NCBI GenBank assembly: GCA_900756945.1
Contig: CAAELZ010000010.1
Span: 1-38,708 of the forward strand
DNA length: 38,708 nucleotides
Origin: an uncultured Collinsella sp.
GTDB taxonomy: Bacteria; Actinomycetota; Coriobacteriia; Coriobacteriales; Coriobacteriaceae
Direction: 5' to 3'
Made by a program: the position numbers and the translations under genes. The notes under the pieces are model-generated. The model was not told where the DNA came from, ran no database searches, and was given only the letters and a program-made list of their open reading frames with translations. Of the stretch, positions 8,178 through 16,643 are shown piece by piece (the first letter of the stretch is position 1; each line of letters begins with the position of its first letter).

Positions 8178-8843
8178 ATGCCACGCGAGACCAATGCCGC
8201 CAAGCGCGAGCGCGCCATCGAGGTGTGTGAGCGCCTCAACCGTCGCTATGGCCCGGTCGAGTGCTTTTTGGACCACGAGAATCCCTTCCGCCTGCTGATC
8301 GCGGTGCTACTCTCGGCGCAAACGACCGACGCGCAGGTCAACAAGGTGACGCCGCGGCTGTTTGCCCAGTGGCCCACGCCCGAGGCCATGGCCGGGGCGA
8401 GCGTGGCTGACGTGGCGGACACCATTAAGTCACTCGGCTTTTATAAGAGTAAGGCCAAGCATGCCGTGGAGGCCGCCCAGATGATCGTTGCTGACTACGG
8501 CGGCGAGGTACCGGCCGACATGAAGGAGCTTGTAAAGCTGCCGGGCGTGGGGCGCAAGACGGCGAACATCGTGCTCAACGTGGGGTACGGCATCGTGGAA
8601 GGCATCGCAGTGGACACGCACGTCAACCGCATTGCGCACCGCCTGATGCTGAGTCCCAAGACGCATGCCAAGGAGCCGCTCAAGACCGAGCAGGATCTGC
8701 TCAAGATTTTGCCGCACGAGTATTGGGAGTCGGTCAACCATCAGTGGATCACCTTCGGTCGCGAAATCTGCGATGCCCGCAAACCCAAGTGCGACGAGTG
8801 TCCGCTGGCAGATTTGTGCCCCAGCGTGCGCGTAGCGGGGTAG
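8178..8843 (+). CDS. nth: Endonuclease III
   Basis: The product has 221 residues and is a bifunctional DNA glycosylase/AP lyase for oxidised pyrimidines. The helix-hairpin-helix LPGVGRKTANIVL contains the catalytic lysine, and VDTHVNR carries the catalytic aspartate. The C-terminal C-x6-C-x2-C-x5-C motif (CDARKPKCDECPLADLC) binds the 4Fe-4S cluster. Length and all key residues are standard. This contrasts with the cluster-less MutY-like protein at 1133. The ATG at 8178 is chosen because GAGGAG precedes it. An in-frame ATG at 8154 lies upstream of that site. Confidence 0.96.
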   Translation: MPRETNAAKRERAIEVCERLNRRYGPVECFLDHENPFRLLIAVLLSAQTTDAQVNKVTPRLFAQWPTPEAMAGASVADVADTIKSLGFYKSKAKHAVEAAQMIVADYGGEVPADMKELVKLPGVGRKTANIVLNVGYGIVEGIAVDTHVNRIAHRLMLSPKTHAKEPLKTEQDLLKILPHEYWESVNHQWITFGREICDARKPKCDECPLADLCPSVRVAG

Positions 8844-8948
8844 GGCGGAATGCATCTTCGTCTGGCGTTTTTTGCAGGGCCGGGTTTGCCCTTGAGCAGG
8901 AGTCCTCTCCATGCGCTACCATGACAAACAATGATCTTTGACGTACGA

Positions 8949-8976
8949 CCCGCCGAGCTTGCCCCGGCGGGCTTTT
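8949..8976 (+). terminator. Hairpin terminator between nth and mfd
   Basis: CCCGCCG (8949-8955) pairs with CGGCGGG (8965-8971), followed by CTTTT. It lies only 14 bases before the mfd ribosome binding site, so it ends the nth transcript or attenuates mfd. Confidence 0.65.
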
Positions 8977-9001
8977 GGCGTTGCGATGCCGGAGGAACAG
9001 C

Positions 9002-12000
9002 ATGCTCATTCACCGTATAGCCGCGCAGCTCTACACTGCCGAGGCACTGCAGACCGTCGAGGCCGGACTCGATGCCGGCGAGGACGTGACGTTGGCCGTG
9101 TCGCAGTCGGGTCGCACGCTTATGGCGGCAGCTCAGTTTGCGCGCCGTCCGCGTCCCACGGTCTACATCGTGAGCGGCGAGGACGCGGCCGATCGCGCCG
9201 CGCGCAGCCTGGCCGCCTATGTGGGTCTGGCGCATGTGTGCCGCTTTCCCGAGCGCAAAGACTATCCATGGCGTGAGCAGGCGCCCGACGATGCCGTGGT
9301 GGCGCAGCGCTGCGAGGCCCTGGGACGCATCGTGCGCGGCGACGACTGCATCATGGTCGCCTCGGCCCGCGCGCTGCTGCGTTGCGTGCCGCCAGTCGAG
9401 AGCCGCTACTGGGAGTCGACAACCTTTGCGGTGGGCGAGGAGATTCCCTTCGATGAGGTGCCGCAGCGCCTGGTGGGCATGGGCTATACCAATGCCGGTG
9501 CCGCCGACGCGCCCGGCCTGTTCCGCGTGCACGGTGATACCGTCGAGGTGTTCCCCGCGCAGGAGAAGGCACCCGTGCGCATTGAGTTCTTTGGCGACGA
9601 GATTGATCGCATCCGCCGCATGGTGGGTTCCACGGGGCAGACCATCGGCAACGAGGACAGCATCGAAATCTTCCCCTGCCGCGAGCTGGCGCTCACCGAC
9701 GAGGCCGTCCACAACATGCATGTGGCGCTCTATCGCGCCAGCCAGAGCGATAGCAAGCTGGCGGCGCTGCTCGAGATGGTGGACGCGCGCATCGTCACGC
9801 CCGAGCTCGACCGCTTTTTGCCGGTGATGTACGGCCAGACCGTGAGCCCGTTGGCGCACGTGAGCGGCAAGGCGCTTGTGGTCCTGTCCGAGCCGCGCTC
9901 GCTGTTCGATGACTGCCTGCGCGCCTACGAGGATATCGAGGCCCGTGCCGGCGAGGCGGGGATTGACCGTCTGGAGGGTCTGTATGTGCGCGCCCAACAG
10001 CTCGACTTTGGTGCTCAGCAGCGCCTGAACTACGTGAGCCTGATTCGTGCCGGCGGTGCGGTTACAGCCGAGCTCAAGATTGAGCAGCCGGCCATTGCGG
10101 GCTCGGACAATCGCTTTATGACGCGCATTCAGGAGGTCGTGGGCAAGCGCTATGCCTGCGTGTTTGCCATTCCCGACCGCGGTGCGCGCGAGTCGATGGA
10201 GCTCACCTTTGGCGACGAGGGCATCACCTTTGAGGAGTCGCTGACGGCCGCCCCCGAAAACGCCGGCGTTATCGGCGACCGCGTGCGCGTGGCGGCGGCG
10301 GATTCTGCCGACCGTGCTGCCCGCCAACAGGCCCATGCCTCAATTCGTGAGCGCCGCGCCGACGCGCTCAACGCCCGCTCGCTCGAGGCGGGTGCGGCCC
10401 AGGCTGCCGCCGGCGCCGCCGTGCCCACCATCTCGCGCGGGCGCGTGACCTTTGTGGACGCCGCCCTGCCGCAGGGCGTGGTGGTGCCCGATGCCAATCT
10501 GGCCGTTTTCTCGATCGCCGACCTCAACGCTCGCATGGACGCCAACCGCGCCCGCAGCCGCCGCAAGGTCGATATTACGCAGATCACCTTCCCCTTTAAG
10601 CCAGGCGACTACGTAGTGCATGCAACGCATGGCATCGCGCTCTTTAGCGAGATCGCGCGCCAGGAAGTGGGCGGCAAGGAGCGCGACTACTTTTTGCTGG
10701 AATATGCCGACGGCGACAAGCTCTATGTGCCGCTTGAGCAGGTCGACCGCATCACGCGCTATGTTGGCCCCGACGGCGACAAGCCGCGCCTGACCAGGCT
10801 CAACACCGCCGACTGGACGCGTGCCACCAACAAGGCGCGCAAGAACGCCAAAAAGCTGGCGTTTGACCTGGTCGATCTGTATACGCGCCGCTCTTCGATT
10901 ACCGGTATCGCTTGCCCGCCCGACACGCCCGAGCAGATCGAGATGGAGCAGAGCTTCCCCTACGACGAGACGCGCGATCAGCTGGAGGCCATCGCCGATA
11001 TTAAGGCCGATATGGAGGCGCCCAAGCCCATGGACCGCCTGCTGTGCGGAGACGTGGGCTTTGGCAAGACCGAGGTCGCCCTGCGCGCGGCGTTTAAGTG
11101 CGTGGACTCCGGTCGCCAGGTCATGGTGCTCTGCCCCACGACCATTCTGGCCCAGCAGCACTACGAGACGTTCTTTGAGCGCTTTGCCCCGTTTGGCCTG
11201 GAGGTCGAGGTGCTCAGCCGCTTCCGTACGCCGGCGCAGCAAAAGCGCGCACTCAAGGCGTTTGCCGAGGGCACGATCGATGTGCTCATCGGCACGCACC
11301 GCCTGCTTTCGGCCGATGTGAACCCCAAGAACCTGGGCCTGGTGATCATTGACGAGGAGCAGCGCTTTGGCGTGCAGCACAAGGAGCAGCTCAAGAACCT
11401 GCGCGAGCAGATTGACGTGCTCACGCTTTCGGCCACGCCCATCCCGCGTACCATGCAGATGGCCACGAGCGGCGTGCGCGATATGAGCCTGATTACCACG
11501 CCGCCGACTGGGCGCCGCCCCGTGATCGTGCACGTGGGGGAGTACGACCCCGACGTGGTGAGCGCGGCGATTCGCCTGGAGGTGGGTCGCGGCGGACAGG
11601 TGTACTACGTGTCCAACCGCGTCAAGACCATCGATGACGCTGTGGCACGCGTGCACGAGGCCGCGCCCGAGGCGCGCGTGGGCGTGGCGCACGGCAAGAT
11701 GAGCCCGCGCGAGGTCGAGGACGTGATGATCGAGTTCGCGACCAAAAAGATCGATGTGCTCATCGCCACGACCATCGTGGAGAGCGGCATCGACAACGCG
11801 TGCGCCAACACGCTCATCATCGAGGACTCGCAGCGCCTGGGCCTGGCACAGCTCTACCAGCTCAAGGGCCGTGTGGGCCGTTCTGCCACACAGGCCTACG
11901 CATACTTTATGTTCCCGGGCGAGCTGCCGCTCACCGAGGAGGCAACGGCGCGCCTGACCGCACTGTCCGAGTTCCAGGACTTGGGCAGCGGCATGCGCAT

Positions 12001-12634
12001 CGCCATGCGCGACCTGGAGATTCGTGGCGCCGGCTCGCTTATGGGCGCCGAGCAGCACGGCAATCTGTCGAGCGTGGGCTTTGACCTGTTTACACAGATG
12101 CTGGGCCAGGCCGTGGCCGAGGCGCGCGGCGACGACGACGCCGGCGTGGAGGCGGCGAGCGTGGGCATTAACCTGCCGGCCGATTACTTCTTGTCCGAGG
12201 AGTACCTGCCGGCGGTGGATCAGCGCGTGCTCGTGTACCGTAAGCTCGCAGCGGCCGAGGACTTGGAGAGCATCGATGAGGTGCAGGAAGAGACCGAGGC
12301 CGCGCATGGCGAGCTGCCGTTGGCAGGGCTCAACCTGTTCAACCGCGCGCGCATCCGTATTCGCGGCGAGCGCCTGGGGCTCGAGAGCGTCACGCTCAGC
12401 GGCGGTCGCATCACGTTTTTGGGCGTCGACGTGCCCAAGAAGGTGGCCTTTGAGCTTAAGACCCGCTATGGCGCGGTAAGCTTCCCCAAGAGCCGCAAGC
12501 TGTCGGTGCCCTACAAGGCGGGCGCCGGTGTGGGCAGCGGCCTGGGCCGCGGTCTCGACGCCAACGACGAGGCCGGTCCCGTGGCGGCCGCACTCATGCT
12601 GCTGCAGCAGCTGGGTGCTAGCGATGATGAATAA
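9002..12634 (+). CDS. mfd: Transcription-repair coupling factor Mfd
   Basis: The product has 1210 residues and is a full-length Mfd. It displaces RNA polymerase stalled at lesions and recruits UvrA. The UvrB-like N-terminal part covers about 1-330. The RNA-polymerase-interacting domain is near 530 (KPGDYVVHATHGIALF). The translocase has Walker A LLCGDVGFGKTEVALRAA near 680, VIIDEEQRFGVQHKEQLK near 782, LSATPIPRTMQMA near 815 and the RecG-like TRG region. The C-terminal D7 domain ends with an unusual Gly-rich tail. Start at the ATG behind GGAGGA. The gene may share a stress role with nth upstream, but a hairpin separates them. Confidence 0.97.
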   Translation: MLIHRIAAQLYTAEALQTVEAGLDAGEDVTLAVSQSGRTLMAAAQFARRPRPTVYIVSGEDAADRAARSLAAYVGLAHVCRFPERKDYPWREQAPDDAVVAQRCEALGRIVRGDDCIMVASARALLRCVPPVESRYWESTTFAVGEEIPFDEVPQRLVGMGYTNAGAADAPGLFRVHGDTVEVFPAQEKAPVRIEFFGDEIDRIRRMVGSTGQTIGNEDSIEIFPCRELALTDEAVHNMHVALYRASQSDSKLAALLEMVDARIVTPELDRFLPVMYGQTVSPLAHVSGKALVVLSEPRSLFDDCLRAYEDIEARAGEAGIDRLEGLYVRAQQLDFGAQQRLNYVSLIRAGGAVTAELKIEQPAIAGSDNRFMTRIQEVVGKRYACVFAIPDRGARESMELTFGDEGITFEESLTAAPENAGVIGDRVRVAAADSADRAARQQAHASIRERRADALNARSLEAGAAQAAAGAAVPTISRGRVTFVDAALPQGVVVPDANLAVFSIADLNARMDANRARSRRKVDITQITFPFKPGDYVVHATHGIALFSEIARQEVGGKERDYFLLEYADGDKLYVPLEQVDRITRYVGPDGDKPRLTRLNTADWTRATNKARKNAKKLAFDLVDLYTRRSSITGIACPPDTPEQIEMEQSFPYDETRDQLEAIADIKADMEAPKPMDRLLCGDVGFGKTEVALRAAFKCVDSGRQVMVLCPTTILAQQHYETFFERFAPFGLEVEVLSRFRTPAQQKRALKAFAEGTIDVLIGTHRLLSADVNPKNLGLVIIDEEQRFGVQHKEQLKNLREQIDVLTLSATPIPRTMQMATSGVRDMSLITTPPTGRRPVIVHVGEYDPDVVSAAIRLEVGRGGQVYYVSNRVKTIDDAVARVHEAAPEARVGVAHGKMSPREVEDVMIEFATKKIDVLIATTIVESGIDNACANTLIIEDSQRLGLAQLYQLKGRVGRSATQAYAYFMFPGELPLTEEATARLTALSEFQDLGSGMRIAMRDLEIRGAGSLMGAEQHGNLSSVGFDLFTQMLGQAVAEARGDDDAGVEAASVGINLPADYFLSEEYLPAVDQRVLVYRKLAAAEDLESIDEVQEETEAAHGELPLAGLNLFNRARIRIRGERLGLESVTLSGGRITFLGVDVPKKVAFELKTRYGAVSFPKSRKLSVPYKAGAGVGSGLGRGLDANDEAGPVAAALMLLQQLGASDDE

Positions 12635-12645
12635 CAGGTAGGTGG

Positions 12646-12678
12646 CGTGGCGGGACAAGGATTCTTTGCCCCGCCACG
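12646..12678 (+). terminator. Hairpin after mfd, possible terminator
   Basis: CGTGGCGGG (12646-12654) and CCCGCCACG (12670-12678) form a perfect 9-bp stem with a 15-base loop. Only TT follows, so termination is uncertain. It sits between mfd and the PAP2 gene. Confidence 0.45.
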
Positions 12679-12715
12679 TTGCAGGTTGAAAACTTCGCCC
12701 GATGGAAAGGAAAGC

Positions 12716-13579
12716 ATGTTCGGGTACATCTATAAGAAAGACGCCGCCGCTATCGCGGTCGTCCTGTGCCTTTGTCTGGGCGTGGGCAGCTTCTTCGATT
12801 ACCAGATCTCGAGCGCGCTGTTCAACATCGCCAGCATGTACGGCCGCTTTATCGAGGCCGCCGGCGAGCTGCCGTTTGAGCTGACGGCGAGCGTCGCAGG
12901 CGTTATGCTCGTACGCGCGGTGCGTCCCGACTCCAGGGGGAGCAAATGGCTCGCCGTGCTGGGCGTTCTGGTCAACGTGGGCCTGGTCGGCTACGAGATC
13001 GTTTCGTCCCTGCGGGTTGGCGGCAAACTCATCGTGGTTCAGTTGGTGCTGACGTTTGTGCTGGTCATCGCGGCCAACCTCATCGCCTATCGCCTTACGC
13101 GCGACACCGCGCCCGACGATCTCACGCGCTGGGCGTTGATGGTGCTTGCCGTGTGGGTCGCTCAGGCCATTATCCTCAACGTGATCGTCAAGCCACTGTG
13201 GTCGCGCCCGCGCATGCGCGTGATCGAGGTGACGCAGGGGCTCGATTTTCAGCCGTGGTGGGTGATCGGCAACCCCGACAAGTGGACCTATATCGCCGCC
13301 GGCGTGATCAAGGACGGCTTTAAGTCGTTTGCGAGCGGACACACGGCACACGCGGCGATCGGCCTTATGCTCGCCGGGCTTCCCGCGGCGGCCTTTAAGG
13401 AAAAGCCGTCGCGCCGCCGCGCGGTCTTTTGGGTCGCCGCTGTGGTTGCGGCGTTCGTCGCCTTTGGTCGTATCGTGATCGGTGCGCACTTTTTGAGTGA
13501 CGTGAGCTGCGGCTTTGCCCTGGTGCTGGCGCTTGAGTGCCTTGCCGCGCGCATTGCCTATCCGAGCGGCGTACAATAG
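12716..13579 (+). CDS. PAP2-family membrane phosphatase
   Basis: The product has 287 residues with about six hydrophobic spans. The phosphatase motifs are in order: KPLWSRPRM (motif 1, where the usual final Pro is Met), SGHTAHA (motif 2) and GRIVIGAHFLSD (motif 3, with the nucleophile-supporting His and Asp). Family members dephosphorylate lipid phosphates such as undecaprenyl or phosphatidylglycerol phosphates at the outer face of the membrane. The substrate here is open. The ATG at 12716 follows AAGGAAAG, and an earlier in-frame start at 12647 lies inside the post-mfd hairpin. Confidence 0.85.
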   Translation: MFGYIYKKDAAAIAVVLCLCLGVGSFFDYQISSALFNIASMYGRFIEAAGELPFELTASVAGVMLVRAVRPDSRGSKWLAVLGVLVNVGLVGYEIVSSLRVGGKLIVVQLVLTFVLVIAANLIAYRLTRDTAPDDLTRWALMVLAVWVAQAIILNVIVKPLWSRPRMRVIEVTQGLDFQPWWVIGNPDKWTYIAAGVIKDGFKSFASGHTAHAAIGLMLAGLPAAAFKEKPSRRRAVFWVAAVVAAFVAFGRIVIGAHFLSDVSCGFALVLALECLAARIAYPSGVQ

Positions 13580-13624
13580 CGGCACCTGAATCATCGGGCT
13601 CGTGCCCGGCTAGAGAGGATTACC

Positions 13625-14650
13625 ATGCTCGCGTTTAACAACGACTATTCCCACGGCGCACATCCGGCAGTGCTGCAGGCGCTCGTCGACACTAATATGG
13701 AGCCGCAGCCCGGCTACGGCACCGATGCACACACCGAGCGTGCCAAGCGGCTCATCCGTGAGGCCTGTCAGGCTCCCGATGCCGACGTATTTTTCCTGGT
13801 GGGCGGCACACAGGCCAACGCGACGGTGATTGACATGCTGCTTGCGCCCTACGAGGGCGTCGTTGCAGCCGAGACCGGCCACGTTGCCTGCCACGAGGCG
13901 GGTGCCATCGAGTTTGGCGGCCACAAGGTGCTTACCATTCCCGGCTACGAGGGCAAGATGCACGCCGAGGATCTCGAGAACTATATCCAGGTGTTCTACG
14001 AAAACGAGAGCTACGAGCACACGGTGTTCCCGGGCGCCGTGTACGTGAGTCTATCGACCGAGTACGGCACGCTGTACTCCAAGGCCGAGCTCGCGGCGAT
14101 TCACGCGGTGTGCCAGAAGCGCGAGATTCCGCTGTTTGTGGATGGCGCCCGACTGGCCTATGCGCTGGCAGCCGACGAGTGCGACATCACTCTGCCCGAG
14201 CTGGCACAGCTGTGCGACGTGTTCTACATCGGCGGCACCAAGTGCGGCGCGCTTTGCGGCGAGGCTGTGGTGTTCTGCGGCATGCACGCTCCGGCACACC
14301 CCATTCCGCGCATTAAGCAGCACGGAGCGCTGCTGGCCAAGGGCCGTCTGACGGGCGTTCAGTTTGAGGCGCTCTTTACCGACGGCCTGTATTTTGAGAT
14401 TGGCCGCCAGGCGATTGAGACGGCGCAGGCGCTTCGTCGCGTGCTGCATGAGCGCGGCTACCAGTTCTTCTTGGAGACGCCCACCAACCAGCAGTTTGTG
14501 ATTTTGCCCAACGAGGACATGGCCCGCATTCGCGAGCATGCTTCGATCGAGTACTGGGAAAAGTACGACGAGACCCACACCGTGGTGCGCTTTTGCACCA
14601 GCTGGGCCACGACACAGGAGGACATCGACGCGCTGGCGGCTGTCCTGTAG
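13625..14650 (+). CDS. Threonine-aldolase-like PLP enzyme (beta-eliminating lyase family)
   Basis: The product has 341 residues and is a fold-type I PLP enzyme of the low-specificity L-threonine aldolase group. It would cleave threonine or allo-threonine to glycine and acetaldehyde in the cytoplasm. Visible residues are H86 in ETGHVACHE, which stacks on the cofactor, D173 in FVDGARLAYA, which contacts the pyridine nitrogen, and K206 in YIGGTKCGAL, which forms the Schiff base. Start at the ATG behind GAGAGGA. A TACAAT -10-like box lies at 13572-13577 at the end of the previous gene. A strong terminator follows the stop codon. Substrate preference within the family is not visible. Confidence 0.85.
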   Translation: MLAFNNDYSHGAHPAVLQALVDTNMEPQPGYGTDAHTERAKRLIREACQAPDADVFFLVGGTQANATVIDMLLAPYEGVVAAETGHVACHEAGAIEFGGHKVLTIPGYEGKMHAEDLENYIQVFYENESYEHTVFPGAVYVSLSTEYGTLYSKAELAAIHAVCQKREIPLFVDGARLAYALAADECDITLPELAQLCDVFYIGGTKCGALCGEAVVFCGMHAPAHPIPRIKQHGALLAKGRLTGVQFEALFTDGLYFEIGRQAIETAQALRRVLHERGYQFFLETPTNQQFVILPNEDMARIREHASIEYWEKYDETHTVVRFCTSWATTQEDIDALAAVL

Positions 14651-14668
14651 GTTGATGTAATGACGAGG

Positions 14669-14712
14669 GGCCGCCTTGCGCCTGGGTTTGGCGCAAGGCG
14701 GCCTTTGCTTTT
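14669..14712 (+). terminator. Strong intrinsic terminator after the aldolase-like gene
   Basis: A perfect 14-bp stem (14669-14682 with 14690-14703) with a 7-base loop is followed by TTTGCTTTT. The T tail touches the ribosome binding site of the following GNAT gene. Confidence 0.92.
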
Positions 14713-14724
14713 GAGAGGGGCTGT

Positions 14725-15327
14725 ATGGCCAAGATGTCCGAGCCGACGATTCGCCTGGCGACGCCCGATGATGCGCCGGCATTGCTTGCCATTTATGAGC
14801 CGTATGTGCTCAAGACGGCGATTACCTGCGAATACGAGGTGCCGAGCGTCGAGGAATTTGCCGGGCGCATTGCGCGTACACTCAAGCGCTATCCGTATTT
14901 GGTGATGGAGTTGGACGGGCGTCCGGTGGGTTATGCCTACGTGAGCCCGCTCAACAGCCGCGAGGCATACGACTGGTCGGTCGAGACGTCGATCTACCTG
15001 GCGCGCGATGTGCGCCATGGTGGGCTGGGCCGCAAACTGCACGATGCGCTCAAGCAATGCCTGGTCGCGATGGGTATCACCAACATGTGTGCGCTCATCG
15101 CCGTACCGCACGACAAAGACGACGAGTACCTGACGCACAACAGCCAGGACTTCCATGCCCATATGGGGTATCGCCTGGTGGGTGCCTTCGACCGCTGCGC
15201 CCAAAAGTTCGGCCGCTGGTACGACATGTGCTGGATGGAGCTGGTCCTAGCCGAGCGCGTTCCCAACCAACCCAAACCAACCTGGTTCCCCGCACTTGTC
15301 GCCCAAGGTTTCAAACCTACCATTTAG
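14725..15327 (+). CDS. GNAT-family N-acetyltransferase (phosphinothricin-acetyltransferase-like)
   Basis: The product has 200 residues. IRLATPDDAPALLAIYEPYV at the N-terminus, VGYAYVSPL, VETSIYLARDVRHGGLGRKLHDAL (the acetyl-CoA pyrophosphate loop) and MGYRLVGAFDRCAQKFGRWYDMCWME follow the PAT/Bar/YncA pattern. Such enzymes acetylate amino groups of small molecules such as methionine derivatives. Here the substrate is unknown. GAGAGGGG lies four bases before the ATG. There is no space for a separate promoter after the upstream terminator, so expression may depend on read-through. The last codons (about GFKPTI) lie inside a repeated palindromic element, so the C-terminus may have been replaced by that element. 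Confidence 0.85.
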   Translation: MAKMSEPTIRLATPDDAPALLAIYEPYVLKTAITCEYEVPSVEEFAGRIARTLKRYPYLVMELDGRPVGYAYVSPLNSREAYDWSVETSIYLARDVRHGGLGRKLHDALKQCLVAMGITNMCALIAVPHDKDDEYLTHNSQDFHAHMGYRLVGAFDRCAQKFGRWYDMCWMELVLAERVPNQPKPTWFPALVAQGFKPTI

Positions 15328-15352
15328 GGACAGGTTTATTTTGGCAGGTTTT
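15313..15352 (+). repeat. GGGACAGG palindromic repeat, copy A
   Basis: AAACCTACC, then GGGACAGGTTTATT, then TTGGCAGGTTTT. Related copies lie at 23027-23064 (inverted) and 34614-34653. The ends are complementary (CCTACCA-type against TGGCAGG). This copy contains the stop codon of the GNAT gene. Confidence 0.75.
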
Positions 15353-15715
15353 TGGCTGTCTTGTGGTATCAAATCGCCGCAAGAAGCGCGGCGTTCGTAC
15401 GCAATTTTGACCTGAATCGTCCCTTCGGGACACCTTGCGAGCTAAGTGAGTAGACTTTTTGGCGCAAGGCGAGCACAAAGCGTACCTGCTTTAGTAAAAC
15501 CGCAGGTCACGGAGGTGGCTGTTTTGGGTGCGCTCGGCAGGTCGCGAAAAGTCTACTCACTTAGATTTACGGTGCTGGATATTTTGGGCAGGAACAGTTG
15601 GGCTTGGGCGGCGCGTGTTGCCAGGCGATGTTGGCATTTGCGCCATGCCGGCTTGAGATTTAATAAAAACCGCAGGTAAAACGTTTACTAGGTACATTTT
15701 GCTTCGTTTGGTGCG
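15353..15715. other. Gene-free interval between GNAT and the convergent GntR gene
   Basis: No gene is seen. The interval holds two short hairpins (near 15374-15391, and GTCCCTTCGGGAC near 15420), the 123-bp element with terminal inverted repeats (15442-15564), and a partial echo of that element's core, AAAACCGCAGGT, at about 15660-15682. Confidence 0.6.
15442..15564. repeat. Terminal-inverted-repeat element, copy 1
   Basis: The 123-bp element starts with CTAAGTGAGTAGACTTTT and ends with its exact reverse complement (18 bp). A second copy lies at 23804-23927 and is about nine-tenths identical by eye, with an almost invariant core (TAGTAAAACCGCAGGTCAC). It has no coding capacity and I see no target-site duplication. 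Confidence 0.9.
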
Positions 15716-16438
15716 CTAGCCGATGGGCTCGGTGTATTTGGCGCGGTCGGTTCGTTGGATGCGCTTGGAGACGTGGAGCGGGCGGCCGTCGGTGTCGTAG
15801 ACGTAGTCAGTGATCAGGATCAGTGCCTGCCCGCGCTCGACGTTGAGCAAAAACGCCTCGTTTTGCGAGGCGTAGCACACCTCAAAGGTCTTATGCCCCT
15901 GTGCCGGCGCGCGATGGAATTCTTGACGAAGCGTCGCGTAGAGCGACCCGTTGAGGTCGCGATCGATGAGCGACCCAAAGCTCGGCGGCAGATACGTGGT
16001 CTCCAGGCACAGTGGCGCATCGTCCAGATAACGCAGGCGGACAAGTTTGACGAGCTTGCTGCCCACGGTAGCGTCGAAGAACTTGGCAATGCTGCCCGTT
16101 GCTTTGGCAAAACCCGAGTCCACCGTGCGTGTGGTAGGCTTCAAGCCCTGGCCTTCGATCTGCTTGGTATAACTCGAAAACACCAGGTTGTTCTCGTGCA
16201 GCGCCGGCGTGTCGGCCACAAAGGCACCGCGCCCACGCTCGGTGCGAACCAGGCCCTCGTCAACTAACACTTTAAGCGCGTGGCGCACGGTGCTGCGCGA
16301 TAGCCCCGATTCGTCCATGAGCTCCATCTCGGACGGCAGCTTGTCTCCGCGTGCGTAGATGCCGGCGGCGATGCGGTCGCGCAGCATGCTCGCCAAGCGC
16401 TCGTATTGGGCCAGTTTCTTTTTAGACGAAGCGTTCAT
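15716..16438 (-). CDS. GntR-family regulator with UTRA domain (first of three)
   Basis: The product has 240 residues. An N-terminal winged helix (about 8-76; LPSEMELMDESGLSRSTVRHALKVL and the wing RTERGRGAFVAD) is joined to a UTRA ligand-binding domain (about 90-235). UTRA regulators of the HutC type usually sense a phosphorylated sugar or an amino-sugar intermediate. The gene is divergent from the SIS gene at 16644, with direct-repeat operators between them, so it probably controls that gene and itself. Its ribosome binding site is weak (AGGTTGAT) and overlaps one operator, which fits autorepression. It converges on the GNAT gene. Confidence 0.9.
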   Translation of the reverse strand: MNASSKKKLAQYERLASMLRDRIAAGIYARGDKLPSEMELMDESGLSRSTVRHALKVLVDEGLVRTERGRGAFVADTPALHENNLVFSSYTKQIEGQGLKPTTRTVDSGFAKATGSIAKFFDATVGSKLVKLVRLRYLDDAPLCLETTYLPPSFGSLIDRDLNGSLYATLRQEFHRAPAQGHKTFEVCYASQNEAFLLNVERGQALILITDYVYDTDGRPLHVSKRIQRTDRAKYTEPIG

Positions 16439-16444
16439 GCAATC

Positions 16445-16466
16445 AACCTGTATCTAACCTGTATGC
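16445..16466. promoter_or_regulatory. Operator-like 11-base direct repeat, site A
   Basis: AACCTGTAT occurs at 16445-16453 and again at 16456-16464, 11 bases apart, immediately before the GntR start codon. It matches site B at 16584-16605 and is probably the binding site of the divergent GntR regulator. Confidence 0.65.
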
Positions 16467-16583
16467 TTAGCTAATCAAGCATGTATTCAATACAACGACA
16501 AAACCGCTGGTAGCTAGTTATCGAAAACCGCATCAGCAAAGTTTCTAAGACAAATATAGCATACAACTAGTCGACATCGCCAA

Positions 16584-16605
16584 AACATGTATGTAACTTG
16601 TATGC
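16584..16605. promoter_or_regulatory. Operator-like 11-base direct repeat, site B
   Basis: AACATGTAT (16584-16592) and AACTTGTAT (16595-16603) repeat with the same 11-base period as site A, 39 bases before the SIS start. Reverse-orientation GTTGTAT half-sites occur near 16490 and 16560, and GTATTCAATAC at 16483-16493 is a palindrome. Confidence 0.65.
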
Positions 16606-16643
16606 CATCGAGAGCATCAAACGAGAAGAAAGGCTGATGCACG

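Noticed and set aside
15435..15570. Target-site duplication around the terminal-inverted-repeat element
   Set aside because: The bases outside the two copies (GCGAG/ATTTA and TCGGG/AATTT) do not match one another.
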